This document shows positions 10,311 through 22,324 of a stretch of DNA of 64,000 bases, piece by piece. The notes under the pieces are model-generated. The model worked only from the letters and a program-made list of their open reading frames with translations, was not told the origin of the DNA and ran no database searches. This DNA comes from Mermis nigrescens. Its lineage: Eukaryota; Nematoda; Enoplea; Mermithida; Mermithidae. The stretch lies in the NCBI GenBank assembly GCA_036768485.1, contig JAVLUZ010000343.1, positions 491,001-555,000 of the forward strand, written 5' to 3'. Positions within the stretch are counted from its first letter, which is position 1, and each line of letters begins with the position of its first letter. The translations under genes were made by a program, and so were the position numbers.

Positions 10311-12369
10311 TCACATACTGATAGTATGCGAAAATGTGTATGTTTAAAAATATATTTATATAATATAGCTACAAAAATTTGTTAGCTCATACAAATACCT
10401 TTTCGGAGATCTTTGTGCAAGCACAAGAATCTCGTACAACTAAATAGAGTCGGCTAAAAGTAGTCCACCACTTACTTTTCTAATCCTCCAATTTGGGATT
10501 TAACCCCTCCCTACTTTGGACCTTAGGAAACTATTTGAGACATATTTAGTTTATCGGATTGGACGCAATTCTGCAGCGTAGTTCACATTCGCCTATAATT
10601 AACCTTCGTCCTAATGACTATTACACAAGAAACGCGTTTTAAAGCACGCGGTTCCCATTCAATTAAATGTAAGTGTTTTCTGTAAAAATAATTTGTTGAA
10701 AGCGTACGATTTCCAACTAGAAATAGAACGTATTTGTCAACTCTAAATCTTTTATCCATAGCTTAGCTATGAATGAATGAGTTAAAAGTAGCATTTAGTT
10801 TAAATAAGTTAAGTGGAGGAATCGAAAACATGCAGATTTTCCTGAACATTTATTCAGTAAAAGCCCATTTATGCACAGTAGCAAAGTTATAACAAGGACT
10901 AAGTAAGTATACCTACATATGGTCTAATCATACAGTTGTCAAAATTAACACTTGCTCATTGATAAATAAGTGCCAGTATCACAGCCTGTACAAAATACGA
11001 ATTACACTAAATTTTTCCCCGGCCCCGGCCATTTTTTGACCTTAGCCCGGCCGGGGCCGGGGATGCTTAAAAATGGCCGGGGATTGCCGGGGCCGGGGCC
11101 CGGTCGATCACTATTGGCTAGCCAATTACATGCTAGCCACTTTGTTAATCAAGCCGTTTTTAGAAAAGCAAGACCAACCATGAAAGCCTGTGAAGGTCAC
11201 TTAAACCTGGGAAAAATGAGTGTGCCCATGTATGGTATGCATTAATAACTTACTGACCCTCTTGATTTGTCTTAAACCATATTTTGATATTACCATTGCA
11301 TATGTATGTATGTACATACATACATATGTGTAGTTTTTAAATGCCGGTAGGATTTTGCGAGTGCTACAAAGTTTTCTTGCGCGAGAACGTTACCTATGTA
11401 GTTATTTCAGGACATCTCATTTTTCAGCAATGATTTTCAAAATTTTGAACGCTTTGCCATTAAAATCGTTGTTTTGCTACATTCTTGAAATAAGGAACGG
11501 CTTTGGCCGTTATTCAGTTGTTGCAAAGTTACGTGTATTTCCTGTCGGGCAGCTATAAAAGCTATTTAGTGACATTTTGTCAAAGTACGCATGCACAGTT
11601 TTCATACGGATTTTTTGTAACTTCTAAATTTTTAACAAAATTCCCGTGATAGAGAAAATTTCAGACACGGAAAAACGACGGAAAACGCTATTTTGTGAGT
11701 AAAGACAACTGATTTCATTATTCTTTTTGGCTGTTTCAGAAAAAGTCGGAGTACAGCCTCCTTTGTAAAATTGCTGGATTCGATATTGATTGCACCTATT
11801 GCGTTTGCTTTTAAATCCCTAAGTCACTTCTTTTTTGAATACCTAATAAGAACATAATAAACTTGAGAAGTTATTAAACTCACACACAGTTATGACCATA
11901 GCTGGGCAAGCCTTTAAGTCTCGGCTGGTACCGGAGCCCAATTTTTTGTTTGGTTGCCTAAGTCAGAAAAATTGTTGCTACATAACTCCTGCGTGTAAAA
12001 ATTTATGCATCGAATTTTAAGATGGCAGTCTTGCTTCCACGCAAAGTCCATTCATAATTTCACGCGAAGTCGCACTATTTCTCGCGACATAATTTTTTGA
12101 CTAAAAATGGCGTGTCAAAATTAGTATGGTGTAAAAAAATAGTGCACTCGATAATTTGCATAGCAATTATGTTTAAAACCTAATTATTTTAGTAAGAATA
12201 GACGTTTAATCTTGATGAGACATTCACCGCCTTTAATATGCTTATTTTTCATGCAATTTATTGTGTAAAAATAAAACTTTTACAGAGTTCCTCATTTTCA
12301 TGTCGTAAAATGATACGTTTTCATTTTAATTATAAATCCTGCTTGAAATGCACGAAAATAGTCAAAATT
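10311..12369. other. MRE11 intron sequence without a recognised gene
   Basis: No exon, RNA gene or intact ORF is supported. It contains the right arm of the CCGG inverted pair (11018-11118) and a TATG/TACA palindromic microsatellite at about 11299-11330. Confidence 0.4.
11018..11118. repeat. GC-rich CCGG repeat, right arm of an inverted pair
   Basis: CCCCGGCCCCGGCC units run into GGGGCCCGGTCGATCACTAT, the inverse of the arm starting at 8407. The arms are about 2.5 kb apart and inverted. Confidence 0.6.
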
Positions 12370-12725
12370 CAGCGCAACCTAAACATCAATAACAAATAAT
12401 AAAATTGAATCAATTCGGCGCGAAGCGCCGAAAAATTTAGACATTTCACCTTTCTGAAACGCAATTTCGCATTACAAAAATTGTCCGATTCGGCGCGAAA
12501 CGCCGGAAAATTTTGAAATTTAACCTTTTTGAAACGCTATTTCGCATTACGAAAATTGTCCAAATTTGGCGCGGCTTAAGCATCAATAACAAGTAATAAA
12601 ATTAAATCAATTTGGCGCGAAGCGCCGGAAAATTTTGAGATTTCACCTTTTTGAAACGCAATTCTGCGTTACAAAAATTGTCAAAATTCAGCGCGGCCTA
12701 TAAGTATCAATAACAAGTAATGTAT
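12370..12725. repeat. Tandem repeat with GGCGCGAAGCGCC hairpins
   Basis: CAGCGC-ACCTAAACATCAATAACAA is repeated near 12371, 12568 and 12688. Between the copies, CGGCGCGAAGCGCCG-AAAATTT followed by CACCTTTTTGAAACGCAATT recurs about every 75-120 bases. The units are diverged, and the third is shortened. Confidence 0.6.
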
Positions 12726-12924
12726 GTATAAAAGACTAGCGCTTATTTACACACAAAACAGGTGGACAGACAAGTATGTATTTTTACTACATCGATGTGT
12801 AGAAGATCACAAAAATATATATGTATTTTATTTTGATATGACGAATTATTATTATCTCTAAATTAGTCTTTACTTACTTGAATATAATCTCTGAATTATG
12901 CATTACTTACGTACCGATTTTCAA

Positions 12925-13445
12925 AGCCCATTAACCGATTTGGTTGCCGGATTTAAAAATCGGTTGTTGGGATCTAAAAAATGATTGCTGAGCTCCAAAA
13001 ATCGGTTGCTGGACTCGAAAAATCGGTTGCTGAGGTCTAAAAATCGATCGCTAGGGTCAAAAAATCAGTTGGTGGAATTCTAAAATGGGTTGCTGGGGTC
13101 TTAAAATCAGTTCTTGGCTCCGAAAATCGGTTGCTGGGGTCCTAAATCAGTTGGTGGGCTCAAAAATTCTGTTGGTGGGGTATAAAAATTGGTAGCTGAG
13201 GTCCTGAATCAGTTAAGCTCCAAAACTCAGTTAACGGGGTACAAAAATCGGTTGCTGGGAGTCTTAAAACCAGTTGGTGGGCTCCAAAAATCGGTTGATG
13301 GGGTCCTAAATCGGTTAATGGGCTCCAAAAATTGGTTGCTGGGGTCTAAAAATTCGTCGCTGGGATCCTAAATCAGTTGGTAGGCTCCAATAATGGGTTG
13401 CTGGGGTCCTAGATCGGTTGCTGGGGTCCAAAAATCGGTTGCTGG
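12925..13445. repeat. 21-bp minisatellite, forward array
   Basis: About 24 degenerate copies of a roughly 21-bp unit, AAAAATCGGTTGCTGGGGTC, run head to tail. Unit length varies from 16 to 23 bases. The array is cut by a MITE-A copy at 13446 and resumes at 13713-13807. Confidence 0.85.
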
Positions 13446-13712
13446 CATAGGTGGGCAGCAACAAAATTCTGGGGTAAGAGGGGGTTGAGTGTGTGCAAGA
13501 TTTTTTAAAGGTCAAAAATTGTCTTAAAAATGGTGGTATGGCGAAAAACACAATTTTTCAACGTTTCTCATCGAGCACTATCCATTAGCATCGAAAAATT
13601 GCGAAAAAACAACAACAAAAAATATTGAATTCTGGGGGGTTGTTTTGGTTTCTGGGGGGAATTCGGCCTTCTGGGGGTGCATACCCCCGAACCTACCCTA
13701 CGCACACGTGTG
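13446..13712. mobile_element. MITE-A copy inserted in the minisatellite
   Basis: The element starts CATAGGTGGGCAGC and ends CACACGTGTG. The flanks GTTGCTGG and TTTGGTGG match at 6 of 8 bases. Forward minisatellite units continue on both sides. It includes the family core GTGGTATGGCGAAAAACAC followed by CATCGAGCACTATCCATTAG. Confidence 0.7.
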
Positions 13713-13807
13713 TTTGGTGGGGTCTAAAATCGGATGGGGGCTCTAAAAATCGGTTGCTGGTGTCTAAAAGTCGGTTGCTGGGGTCTACAAATCTGTTGGT
13801 AGTTTCC
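13713..13807. repeat. 21-bp minisatellite, forward array continued
   Basis: Four or five further forward units (AAAATCGG-TTGCTGG-GTCT) follow the MITE-A insertion before the array reverses. Confidence 0.75.
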
Positions 13808-14065
13808 AAAATTGATTGACCCAGCAACAGATTTTTGGACTCCAGCAATCAATTTTTAGACCTCAGCAACCGGTTTTGTAGACCAGTAACCGAATTAGGA
13901 CCCCATCAACTGATTTGTAGACCCCAGCAACCGATTTTTAGACCCGAGCAACCGATTTTTGAAGCCCAGCAACTGATTTTTGGACCCCGGCAATCGATTT
14001 TTAGCCTTTAGCAATCGATATTTGAGCCCAGTAACTGATTTTTGTATCTCAGCAACCTATTTTGT
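13808..14065. repeat. 21-bp minisatellite, inverted array
   Basis: About 12 units in reverse orientation (GACCCCAGCAACCGATTTTT and variants) follow directly after the forward array. The two arrays form a long imperfect inverted repeat. Confidence 0.85.
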
Positions 14066-14223
14066 CCGCACTGTTGGCGGCATCTCATCTTGTAAAATGC
14101 CTAAAAAAGGTTTTTGTACAAAACATAGGGTGCAACTGGTGGACCCTCCGGCTGGTACCGAACCTGCTCCGGTTGATACCCGGATGAACTTGGCTGAACC
14201 CCTTGCCCAGGTGTGGTTGTGAA

Positions 14224-14444
14224 CCATAGGTAGGCAGCTGCGAAATTCTGGGGGTTGCAAGATTTTTCATAGGTCAAAAAATAGTCTTGAAAATAGTGGT
14301 ATGGCGAAAAACACCATTTTTCAACGTTTTTCATCAAGCGCTATCCATTGGCATCAAAAAATTGCGGAAAAATTTCAAAAATTTCTAAAATTGAATTCTG
14401 GGGAACGCATACCCCAAACTCCCCCGCTCTTACACCCACGTGTG
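14224..14444. mobile_element. MITE-A copy
   Basis: The element starts CCATAGGTAGGCAGC and ends CACCCACGTGTG. The flanks GTTGTGAA and GTTGTGAC match at 7 of 8 bases. The preceding bases GCCCAGGTGTG are themselves the right terminus of another MITE-A, so two insertions are adjacent. Confidence 0.72.
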
Positions 14445-14557
14445 GTTGTGACGTATTGGCATTGTCTTAATTTTCATTTATTTTATGTATTCTAATCTAG
14501 CTTTTCAATATTCCTCAGTCCATTTTTTTCATTCTCTCGCATTTTAAATTTAAATCA

Positions 14558-15143
14558 CATCATACAAAGGCGGAGGGGTAGCCCCCACCCATTGGCCCAA
14601 ATAGTTGGCGAGATAAGGAATGGATTTGTCATTTGCAATGAATTTTGGCCGTCATTGATCATAATTTCTCAAAGATTTCCGGCGCCTATGACATTTATTC
14701 GCTTTTTTGTGGTCTGGAAGCCATTTTTTGCCCTAGGAGTAGGCTTCAAAACAATTTTAAGAGCAGAGAGACTTCTATTTTCCAGCGTAACTTTCAGAAA
14801 TTTTCGACGTTCCGCGTCAAATGTACAAATACAGGAAATCGAGCAGTAAATCAAGCTTCGTTCTAAACGTTCTTCCACATAAATTGTCGCGAATTTTCCG
14901 GCGCTGCGTGCTCTATTTTCCCTAAAGTCAATAAAATTTGATGTTTTTTTCGCACAAAATTGTCATAAATTTCAAGATTTTTCGAAAATACGTTTGGTCT
15001 GTGAATAAAAGTATACAACGTAAAACGCCGAAAAAACGCTATTTCGTACGTGACAAGGCAAATTTTTGGACTTATTTTTGACTGTTTTTGAAAAACTTGG
15101 TTTACCGCCCTTCCCCTTAAGAATATCCTAGATCCGCCACTGA
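14558..15143. mobile_element. MITE-B copy (~585 bp)
   Basis: The left part reads GGCGGAGGGGTAGCCCCCACC and then TTGGCCCAAATAGTTGGCGA. The right end is TATCCTAGATCCGCCACTG. It matches the copies at 18117 and 48483 throughout. No clear target duplication remains. It ends about 60 bp before the last MRE11 exon. Confidence 0.65.
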
Positions 15144-15205
15144 TTAAAGGAATTTCTTTTTGTTATAAATAAATTAATTTGATCCCAATGCATTTGTTTT
15201 TTCAG

Positions 15206-15519
15206 TCGACATAAGTCGAGTTTCGGCGACGAACGGCGTCGTCAACGATTCGGACGGCGACGACAACTCTGATCTGACAATGAGTCGGCGGGTATCAGCG
15301 ATGGACGTCGACGACTTCGACGTCGATATAGACGATAACTGCGACGACGGCGATTTCAACGCGTCGGCGGCGACGTCGTCTCGGCGACGCGGTCGTGGCA
15401 GAGCTCGCGGTGGCGGCCAGCGAGGGCCGAGAACGGCGTCTGGCGGCCGGAGAGCCCGCGGAACGCGAGCGTCCGGCCAATCTGTAACATCTTCGTCGAT
15501 TAAACACTTTCTTCAATGA
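15206..15519 (+). CDS. MRE11: MRE11 terminal exon (Asp-rich segment, GAR motif, C-terminus)
   Basis: The acceptor TTGTTTTTTCAG is followed by two bases that complete a Val codon from the phase-1 exon ending at 7701. The exon then encodes 103 residues and a TGA stop. The order is an acidic stretch (DSDGDDNSDL; DVDDFDVDIDDN), then an Arg-Gly-rich motif (RRRGRGRARGGGQRGPR), then a short tail ending SSSIKHFLQ. MRE11 proteins carry an arginine-methylated GAR motif and a DNA-binding C-terminus, and human MRE11 has SIIDAF shortly after it. The four exons in this window give 270 residues, a shorter C-terminus than in vertebrates. Local GC content is much higher than in the surrounding introns, as expected for coding Arg/Gly/Asp repeats. 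Confidence 0.85.
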
Positions 15520-17138
15520 TTTCGTTATCTGACTTCCGCAATTTAAATTCAGAATTTATATTTAAATTTGAATAATTTTTTTAAATTGGCAGTCTCTAAT
15601 TCCACCGAAAGTTCCTTTTTTGTCCCATTCCCTCGTCTTTTTGACGAAACTTTGAGCCGGAACGATATGGATGTGTTAAAGTTAATAATTTCTTCCTTTG
15701 CAAAAAATGAATTTCCTTTGTTAGTTTCTTAAACTAAACATCTTTTAGGTATTAGTGTAGTAGCCCCTATGTATATTTCTAAAATGGTTGTGCACATAAT
15801 GCAGGATGCCACCCAGGCACGTAGCTGACCGTCCTATTTTGGGGGACCAACACAAATTTTGGGGGGACTAAGCCCAAAAAAGCCAAAAATAGCACAACAT
15901 GACATTTAAAAAGTCCTATTTTTCCGCTTTTTCTGAGTTTTGGAAGGGGTCCGGACCTATCCCCCATTCCCCCGAGATCGTGCCTGATGCCACCCTTATC
16001 AAACCATAACTATTTTCGCTTAACATGTACTTCATCTTTTCTTGCATAATGTCAATTAATGAGAAAAGCTGAAAATAACGTTTTAGAATCTCAAAGTGCA
16101 TTACGCACATACTTATTGTACTGTTTTACCCTGACCTCGTTGTTTCGTAACAATTCTCCTCGAAATGACAGGCTTCGTTGTTTACGCTTTTCGCCTTACG
16201 GTTCCTTAAATAACATTTCTATATTACATTGCTGAATAGGATGGAAATTATAGTTACGCAGGATGGCCGGTCTAAGAGGATCAGTTGGTCAGAAAAAGAG
16301 TTCAAATAGTGGGCTTTTCGGGCTAAAATGACATCAAAACTGATATAACGCTAAAAGCACCTTAAGACTGTGTTAATATACAGTTTTTGGTCAATTTCGA
16401 GCAGTTGTGAAGAAAGTTGGTGATTTCCACCTATTCTTAGGCTTTATTTACTCTTATTTTCCTCAAAAAATTTCCTATTTTTTCTGGAAATCTAGACCCT
16501 CTCCCAATTCTTCCTCCTCACGTGCATGTCGACATGCTCCACTAAGATAAATATTGTGTGAACGGGCAATCATTTTATTAATAAGGTGACTCATTATACT
16601 AATAATACCCATCTTCTTATGTTTTTTTCGCATTTCACGTTGTTTTGCCTCCGAGGTTTTTATTTTTTTCGGGAGACATACTTAATAATTATTAAATTAA
16701 AACCTTATATTAAGCTGTGAATGAATCGTATGCTTGGCGTTTTCGGCTTTTGTTAACTTGATGTTTCTGATGTTTGGAGCGTACGATAAAGCAATGTACA
16801 GGTATTTATTTGACTTACATGAATCGAAGGTTCTCAGGATACGCTTTTTCTGCTAAAATGATATTTTTGTTTTCTATGCAAATCAGAATGAGCATGATGT
16901 ATACGAAATTGAACGCATACCTGAATTTTGCCTTCTTTTAACATTTTTTTCTACATTTAGCTAAAACTTTTTGTCAGCTCCGAATCTTGACTAAAAATTG
17001 ATAAACTGCCCGGAAAATTCCAAGTATTTATAGTTCCCGTTTTGAAAATCTTGAAGTGTTATTTGCACAAAACTGCTATTTTCATATCCTTTTGTTGACA
17101 AAGTTGGACTATGTTGGTTTGAGCGGTATCCGTGTCGT
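15520..17138. other. Spacer downstream of MRE11
   Basis: No gene was seen apart from a MITE-F copy at 15814-15986. AT-rich sequence directly after the MRE11 stop (15540-15600) is a plausible 3' UTR, without a canonical AATAAA that I could find. The rest looks like unique intergenic DNA. Confidence 0.4.
15814..15986. mobile_element. MITE-F copy (hAT-like)
   Basis: The element starts CAGGCACGTAGCTGACC and ends CGAGATCGTGCCTG. It sits between perfect duplications ATGCCACC (15806-15813, 15987-15994). The interior carries GGGGGACTAAGCCC-type sequence shared with 35121-35302. Confidence 0.87.
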
Positions 17139-17212
17139 GGCCTCTTAGCTCAGTTGGTTAGAGCGTGGTGCTAATAACGCCAAGGTCAACAGTTCGATCC
17201 TGTTAGAGGCCA
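17139..17212 (+). tRNA. tRNA-Ile (anticodon AAT)
   Basis: This is a 74-nt cloverleaf. The acceptor stem is GGCCTCT/AGAGGCC. The anticodon stem is TGGTG/CGCCA with loop CTAATAA, giving anticodon AAT (read as inosine-AU) for isoleucine. The A box TAGCTCAGTTGG and the B box AGTTCGATCCT are present. A long T run follows from 17215 as Pol III terminator. There is no intron. It stands in the spacer between MRE11 and ALG11. Confidence 0.95.
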
Positions 17213-17381
17213 TCTTTTTTTCCAATTTAGACCACAGTTACGCTTTTAACACCTCATGGCACCTTTTTCTTGAAACTTTGAAATTTTTAAATACTTAAAA
17301 TCTTGGATGAATGTCGAGTGATATACCTACATATTAATAACTTATGATATTTGACTACGAATAAAAATAGAAAGAGACACT

Positions 17382-17712
17382 GTGGCAGAGGCGTAGTTGT
17401 GGGGATAGGGGGACGGACTAGTCCCTCCAATGAGTTCTTTTTACAAGGGCCCCGAAGGAAAAAATTGTAAATTTCTTTTAGCGTATCTGGAAGACCGCTA
17501 AATGGGTTTTTGCGTACTTTTTGAGCTAATAAACCCAAAATACAACACATCTGGCTAATATAATTAAAATGGAGTTGAATTTTTTTTAAATTTCTTCTCT
17601 GTCGCACGGATCTCACGGATGAAACCTCGAAAGCACCATTATTTTTGGCCATCTACAAGTGGCTGTTGTTGAGATATCCAACTTTGAAATTTTCGTCCCC
17701 CTTAATTCAGAC
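17382..17712. mobile_element. MITE-F-like remnant
   Basis: It starts near CAGAGGCGTAGTTGTGGGG and contains GGACTAGTCCC, TTACAAGGGCCCCGAAGG and GCGTATCTGGAAGACCGC, as in the larger MITE-F copies at 33606 and 46241. The right terminus is decayed and no duplication was found. Confidence 0.45.
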
Positions 17713-17930
17713 GGTACTGCACTTTACTACATGAAAAATAAAGATGTAGAGCTAATGAATTCGACTCTTTCGAGCTGAACTGGTTCCCTGGGAGTGCACG
17801 ATACGTAAGGTACACACAAACAATGCTCTAAATCTAATTCTCTGACAATTTTAGACTGTTACAAAAAGGATATAAAAATAAGATTCGGGGCAGAAATTTA
17901 ATCCATGGTCGTAAAAACCTTGCTTTCAAC

Positions 17931-18971
17931 CATATATTATCTTTGGGGGTTTCACCCCCTCTTACCCCCCTCCTTCAAAAATAGTTTCACCCCCACGCAG
18001 AAATTTTTTCACCTTCCCCCAGAATTCACGATTTCCCGAAAGTTCCCGAAAATTTTTTTAAAATTCGGAGGAAAGGGACTTTTCTGAGCGTTTTTAGCTA
18101 TCTCTTTGGTCTAAAGCAGGGGCTGATTTAAGGGGTGCGGGGGGCGGCCGCCCCCCCCCCCATCGGCTAAAAATATTTGGCGAGATAAAGAATAGATATG
18201 CATTCGCAATGATTTTTGGCCGTCAGAGACCATAATTTCTCAAAATTTTCCGGCGCTACTCGCCGGATGATATCTATTAATGACATTTATTTACTTTCTT
18301 GGCGACCTGAAGGCCATTTTCTGTTCATATAGATTCCAAAACAGTTTTCAACAGCAGAAACAGCTATTTTTGCATATTTTTCTTCTATTTTCAATTAAAA
18401 ATTTCGATATTTCGCATCAAATGTTTAACAGGAAATCAAGCAGTAAATCATGTTTCTAGACATCTATCCGCCTTAATTTCACAAATTTTCCGGCGCTTCG
18501 CGCCAGAGTTTTGTTAAAGTCAAAGAAATTTAATGATTTTTTCGCACAAAATTGTCAAAAATTTTAAAATTTTATGAAAAAATATTGCGTCAAAAATGAT
18601 GCAATATAAAACACTAAAAAACGCTATTTCGCGCGTTAAGGGAAAATTTGTGGACCTATTTTTGACTGTTTTTGGTAAAGCTGGGATACCGCCCCCCACC
18701 CCCTTAGGAAAATCCTAGATCCGCCACCGGTCAAAAGTGTCAAATTTTCGGTGCTTCGCGCCGCATACTAGTGTTTTGACTGTATTTTCTTCAATTTGTT
18801 TGACCTTTTTTGATTTTTTCGAAATTTTTTATGTTTTTATGCTCTAGAAAGATAGAGCATCGCCAGAAACGCTGAAAAACGATGTTTTTGACGCGTACCT
18901 ACCATTTTTAAGTCCAAGAAAGGCGCTTAAAAATTTCACTCCCTCCAGAAATCCCGTGCTGTGGGTGTATG
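17931..18971. mobile_element. MITE-G copy interrupted by MITE-B
   Basis: The left end CATATATTATCTTTGGGGG and the right end GTGGGTGTATG are flanked by CTTTCAAC and CTTTCAGA, matching at 6 of 8 bases. Its two halves (17931-18116 and 18738-18971) are separated by a complete MITE-B at 18117-18729. Other MITE-G copies lie at 25665 and 26490. Confidence 0.6.
18117..18729. mobile_element. MITE-B copy (613 bp, hAT-like), nested
   Basis: The element starts CAGGGGCTGATTTAAGGGG and ends CCTAGATCCGCCACCG. The flanks GTCTAAAG (18109-18116) and GTCAAAAG (18730-18737) match at 7 of 8 bases. It contains two GGCGC-hairpin motifs (about 18246 and 18490). It is the best-delimited full-length member of its family here. 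Confidence 0.85.
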
Positions 18972-18979
18972 CTTTCAGA

Positions 18980-21683
18980 AATAATTTTGGTAAGTAATTA
19001 ATATTTTACTGTTACTTAGCCAGAGCCTAGTGGTTTGCACCCAAAGTAACCATATTTTGATTTAATAGAATTTCATTTTGCAATTTACCTCTAATTTTCT
19101 TAGCCATATACTATGTCTGCATTGCATACTGCGAACGGAATACCTTTATTGATTTCTACTTCCCAAATTATGTCTTTATTAATTCGCACAAATATTGTTT
19201 TTGTTATTGATTCAGCAGACACTGATTGTGCTATTATATGACAAATAGCCAGTTTTCTTATTTTCATTCTGCGATTCGTGTATTTGAATTGTAAGGTGCT
19301 ATTATGATTGCTCGTTATTGTCATCGCTCTTTATTCGTTGACAATTGATTTAACATGTTGCGTCTTCTTAACGTTGAATAAATTTTCACATCCTCCTATA
19401 CTTTGTTACGTCTGCACAGATATATGACTGCTTCTGAAAACTCGAGCAAAATATGGTGCGATTTTCTGTCGCCAAATTTATCTAGGAAAAAATATTCAGT
19501 TAAATAAATAATGGATTTAAAAAATCGTAATAATAATGGCAATATTAACAAACAATAATACGCAAATAATTAAATAAAATAAAGTACTGGGCTTTAATTC
19601 TTTTAATCGATTTAGTTTTATTGTAGAAATGTCGGAATTTCAAACCAGTGCTGTTCGACTTTTTGAATTTATTTGGTTAGGAATCTTAGAATTCCCTTAA
19701 TGTTATTCTGTAACACTAATATGCATATTCCCTCTTGTTTTAGCGTAGACTGCGTAAAACATGTAGGCGCATTTTAGCAAAAATGTGCTCCATATTAGTT
19801 AAACTTGATCGTTTAAAGGTAGATCATATTATGCTTTGTCTTCTCTGTGCAAAAGTTGCAAAATAATGAGGTATCCTGGATTGTTTCCAGTTTTTGAAAT
19901 ACTGATAAACAAAAGTACTGTGGAACGTACCTAATTTACTTCGCTTGGAAGTTTTCAGGCATAGACAAACATTTAAAGAGTTTCTTGACTTGAGTCAGCA
20001 AAAAGTTAACAGAACAATTCAGCAAGTGCATGCGTAAGCTATGTAGTTCATAGGTCGAACTCGATTTTCTGTTACACGGAGAGTGTAATTTTACGCAAAA
20101 AATATAAGTTTTGTGTGCATGTTTTTTATATAACGATTTACTACATACCTATCGCAAACTATGTAATAACGTGAAAAATCATTTTATAAACTATGGTAAG
20201 CAATAACGTTTGCCTCACTTTTGATTTCAGTTTGCATGTGTGCATGACTTAATTATTGACATTACTACCAATATACCAATACAAAACTTACTTAATCCTT
20301 TGTAGCGTACATGACATAGTTAATTAGGAAGAGTCAAAACATTTTACAAAAATTATAAAGCAGCATTATTTACAAAAGTTATAGCTCTTTATTAAAATTA
20401 ATAGCATCTTTGTATGGTTAATATGTGTGCTTTTTAGTTTAACGTATCCTTATGTACACTTTATTTTGCGAACCCGAAAACTTTTTGTAAAAGGTTCGGT
20501 TTTGAAATTTTTGGATTTTCACGTAAGGGATCGACCGGGTACCCGGTCCCGGCCGGTCTTTAGGCTTCCGTGCCCGAGCCTTAATCATAATTCTATGTAG
20601 CTTTTTTTGGAAAATACTTCTGCTCGCTTCGTTGCTGATAGAGATTAATTAATTCTTAAAAATGAAGAAAACATAATTGAAAGAAGCTAGAATTAGCTTA
20701 GCAGCAAGTGACCAGTTATTTGCAGATTAAATCATAGTGTTGTTAATTACTAGCTCTCGTGTTATTACTTTTCTATGCATTTTATTTTATTTCCTTAACG
20801 TTTATTTGTGCACGTTAAACTCATGTCTTCTCACTCAATTATACATTTATTTCCAGCATTTATCTCAGCATTATATCATAACCATGCTTCAAATCATTAT
20901 TTTCTATGAGTTTCAAAAGATCTCACAGTTTCACTAATTATTTTCAATTAAAATTTTGGTCGCATTTGAAAGTATTTGACCCATAATCTCAAACCTGCTT
21001 TCTTAATTCCTCCCTTATGGAGACTAAACTTGTCAAAGGCTTGCGATCAGCTTATGTAGCTTGTGTACACATTGTATGTACTGACCATTATGCAGAACAT
21101 TGGGTTTTAAGGGAGTCGAAGACAGAAATGAATGAGGCGAGAAATTTTAAGTAATTTTTATGTCTCGGATATTTACTTCGATTTTCACCTATTATACCTC
21201 ATTTATTATTTGAATCAATTTAAACGGTTTAATAAATTTGTGGAGCTTCTTTCAATTTTTTCTTGTGGTATGAACACTCGTAACAAAATATCAACTATAG
21301 TCTTATAGTAAGTGAAAATTAAAATGCCATAAATTTCCAATAAGCATACTGTGGAGTGTGGATTACAATTTTCTGGAAATCTCAAAAAAGATCAATGCAA
21401 AACTGCTTATCTTCATGTATTTTCTAAAACGTCACTGCAATCTGGCAAAAACACGCAATTTAGCACTATCTAATGCAGAAAATTTCTTATGGCATCATTG
21501 AAAATAGAGGGATTATTTCCACCATGTTGTTTAAGGTAAAACCTGAAATACCTTAAAATAGTATCGTGATAAGCTAAGAACTAAATTTCAAATATTAATT
21601 ACTTCAGTACTTAGATAATTGCTGCATAAATACTTCTACGTCTGCCTAAATATCACTAACTACCATGTGCCTAAACGTATATA
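18980..21683. other. Intergenic sequence without a recognised gene
   Basis: This is AT-rich and mostly free of the MITE families. The 74- and 66-codon open frames at 19100-19324 (-) and 20737-20937 (+) have no recognisable features. A short CCGG-rich block (GACCGGGTACCCGGTCCCGG) lies near 20532. Confidence 0.4.
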
Positions 21684-21909
21684 CACATCTACAGGGCCGA
21701 GCTTAGAGGTTTAGCGGCCCTGGGCGAAACTTATTTTGGCGGCCCCCATAATTTTTAAAACTGGTATTATAGGCATCATAATTATCACTTATGTATATCC
21801 TTTACATATGTACCTATATGATCGCAGTTAGCATCTTACTGTAAATTTACTAACAAAATATTGTGCTACATTATTTTTAGTAGGTATCGTATGTTTTTTC
21901 TCAAATAAT

Positions 21910-22317
21910 TTACCTATTTCGTGAATGATGACGTGCTTTATTACAAAATAACACTTGCCTAGCTTTCTGAGCGGCAAACTGGTCAATCAATTGCAAAAAA
22001 TCTAACGAAGATGATAAATCCTTTTCAATTGAAATGATCGCTAGTGCACTTAGACGAGAATCAGTCATAGTTGACCGCAAATATGTCTTTATTAATTTCA
22101 GTTCCGAGAAGGAACGTTCTGCTGAGGCCACAGCAATAGGTACTGTAAGTAAAATTCTGAAATCAATTATAAGGTTCGGGAAAACATCCTGGAAGTCATT
22201 TGGTAGATATTTAAGAGTAGCTAGTGGCGAAGTTAATTCATTTGGACTTGATCGAGCAAGAACTTTTAGCTCAGTGTACATGTCTGGTCCATGTGCATGA
22301 CTTGAGCGATTCATCAT
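21910..22317 (-). pseudogene. hAT transposase C-terminal fragment (dimerisation region)
   Basis: This is a 135-codon open frame on the - strand. The segment PIAVASAERSFSELKLIKTY followed by LRSTMTDSRLSALAIISIEK is the signature of the hAT C-terminal dimerisation domain (hAT_C: A-AERSFS-LK-IK--LRS-M---RL--LA---I). The BED zinc finger and most of the RNase H-like catalytic core are absent, so the fragment cannot transpose by itself. It runs opposite to the host genes and ends at TGA near the left terminus. The open frame suggests fairly recent activity. Confidence 0.88.
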
Positions 22318-22324
22318 CTTCCCA

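Noticed and set aside
12370..14065. CRISPR-like array of short repeats
   Set aside because: The units are degenerate, contiguous and without unique spacers, in a eukaryotic intron. They are minisatellite and tandem repeats.
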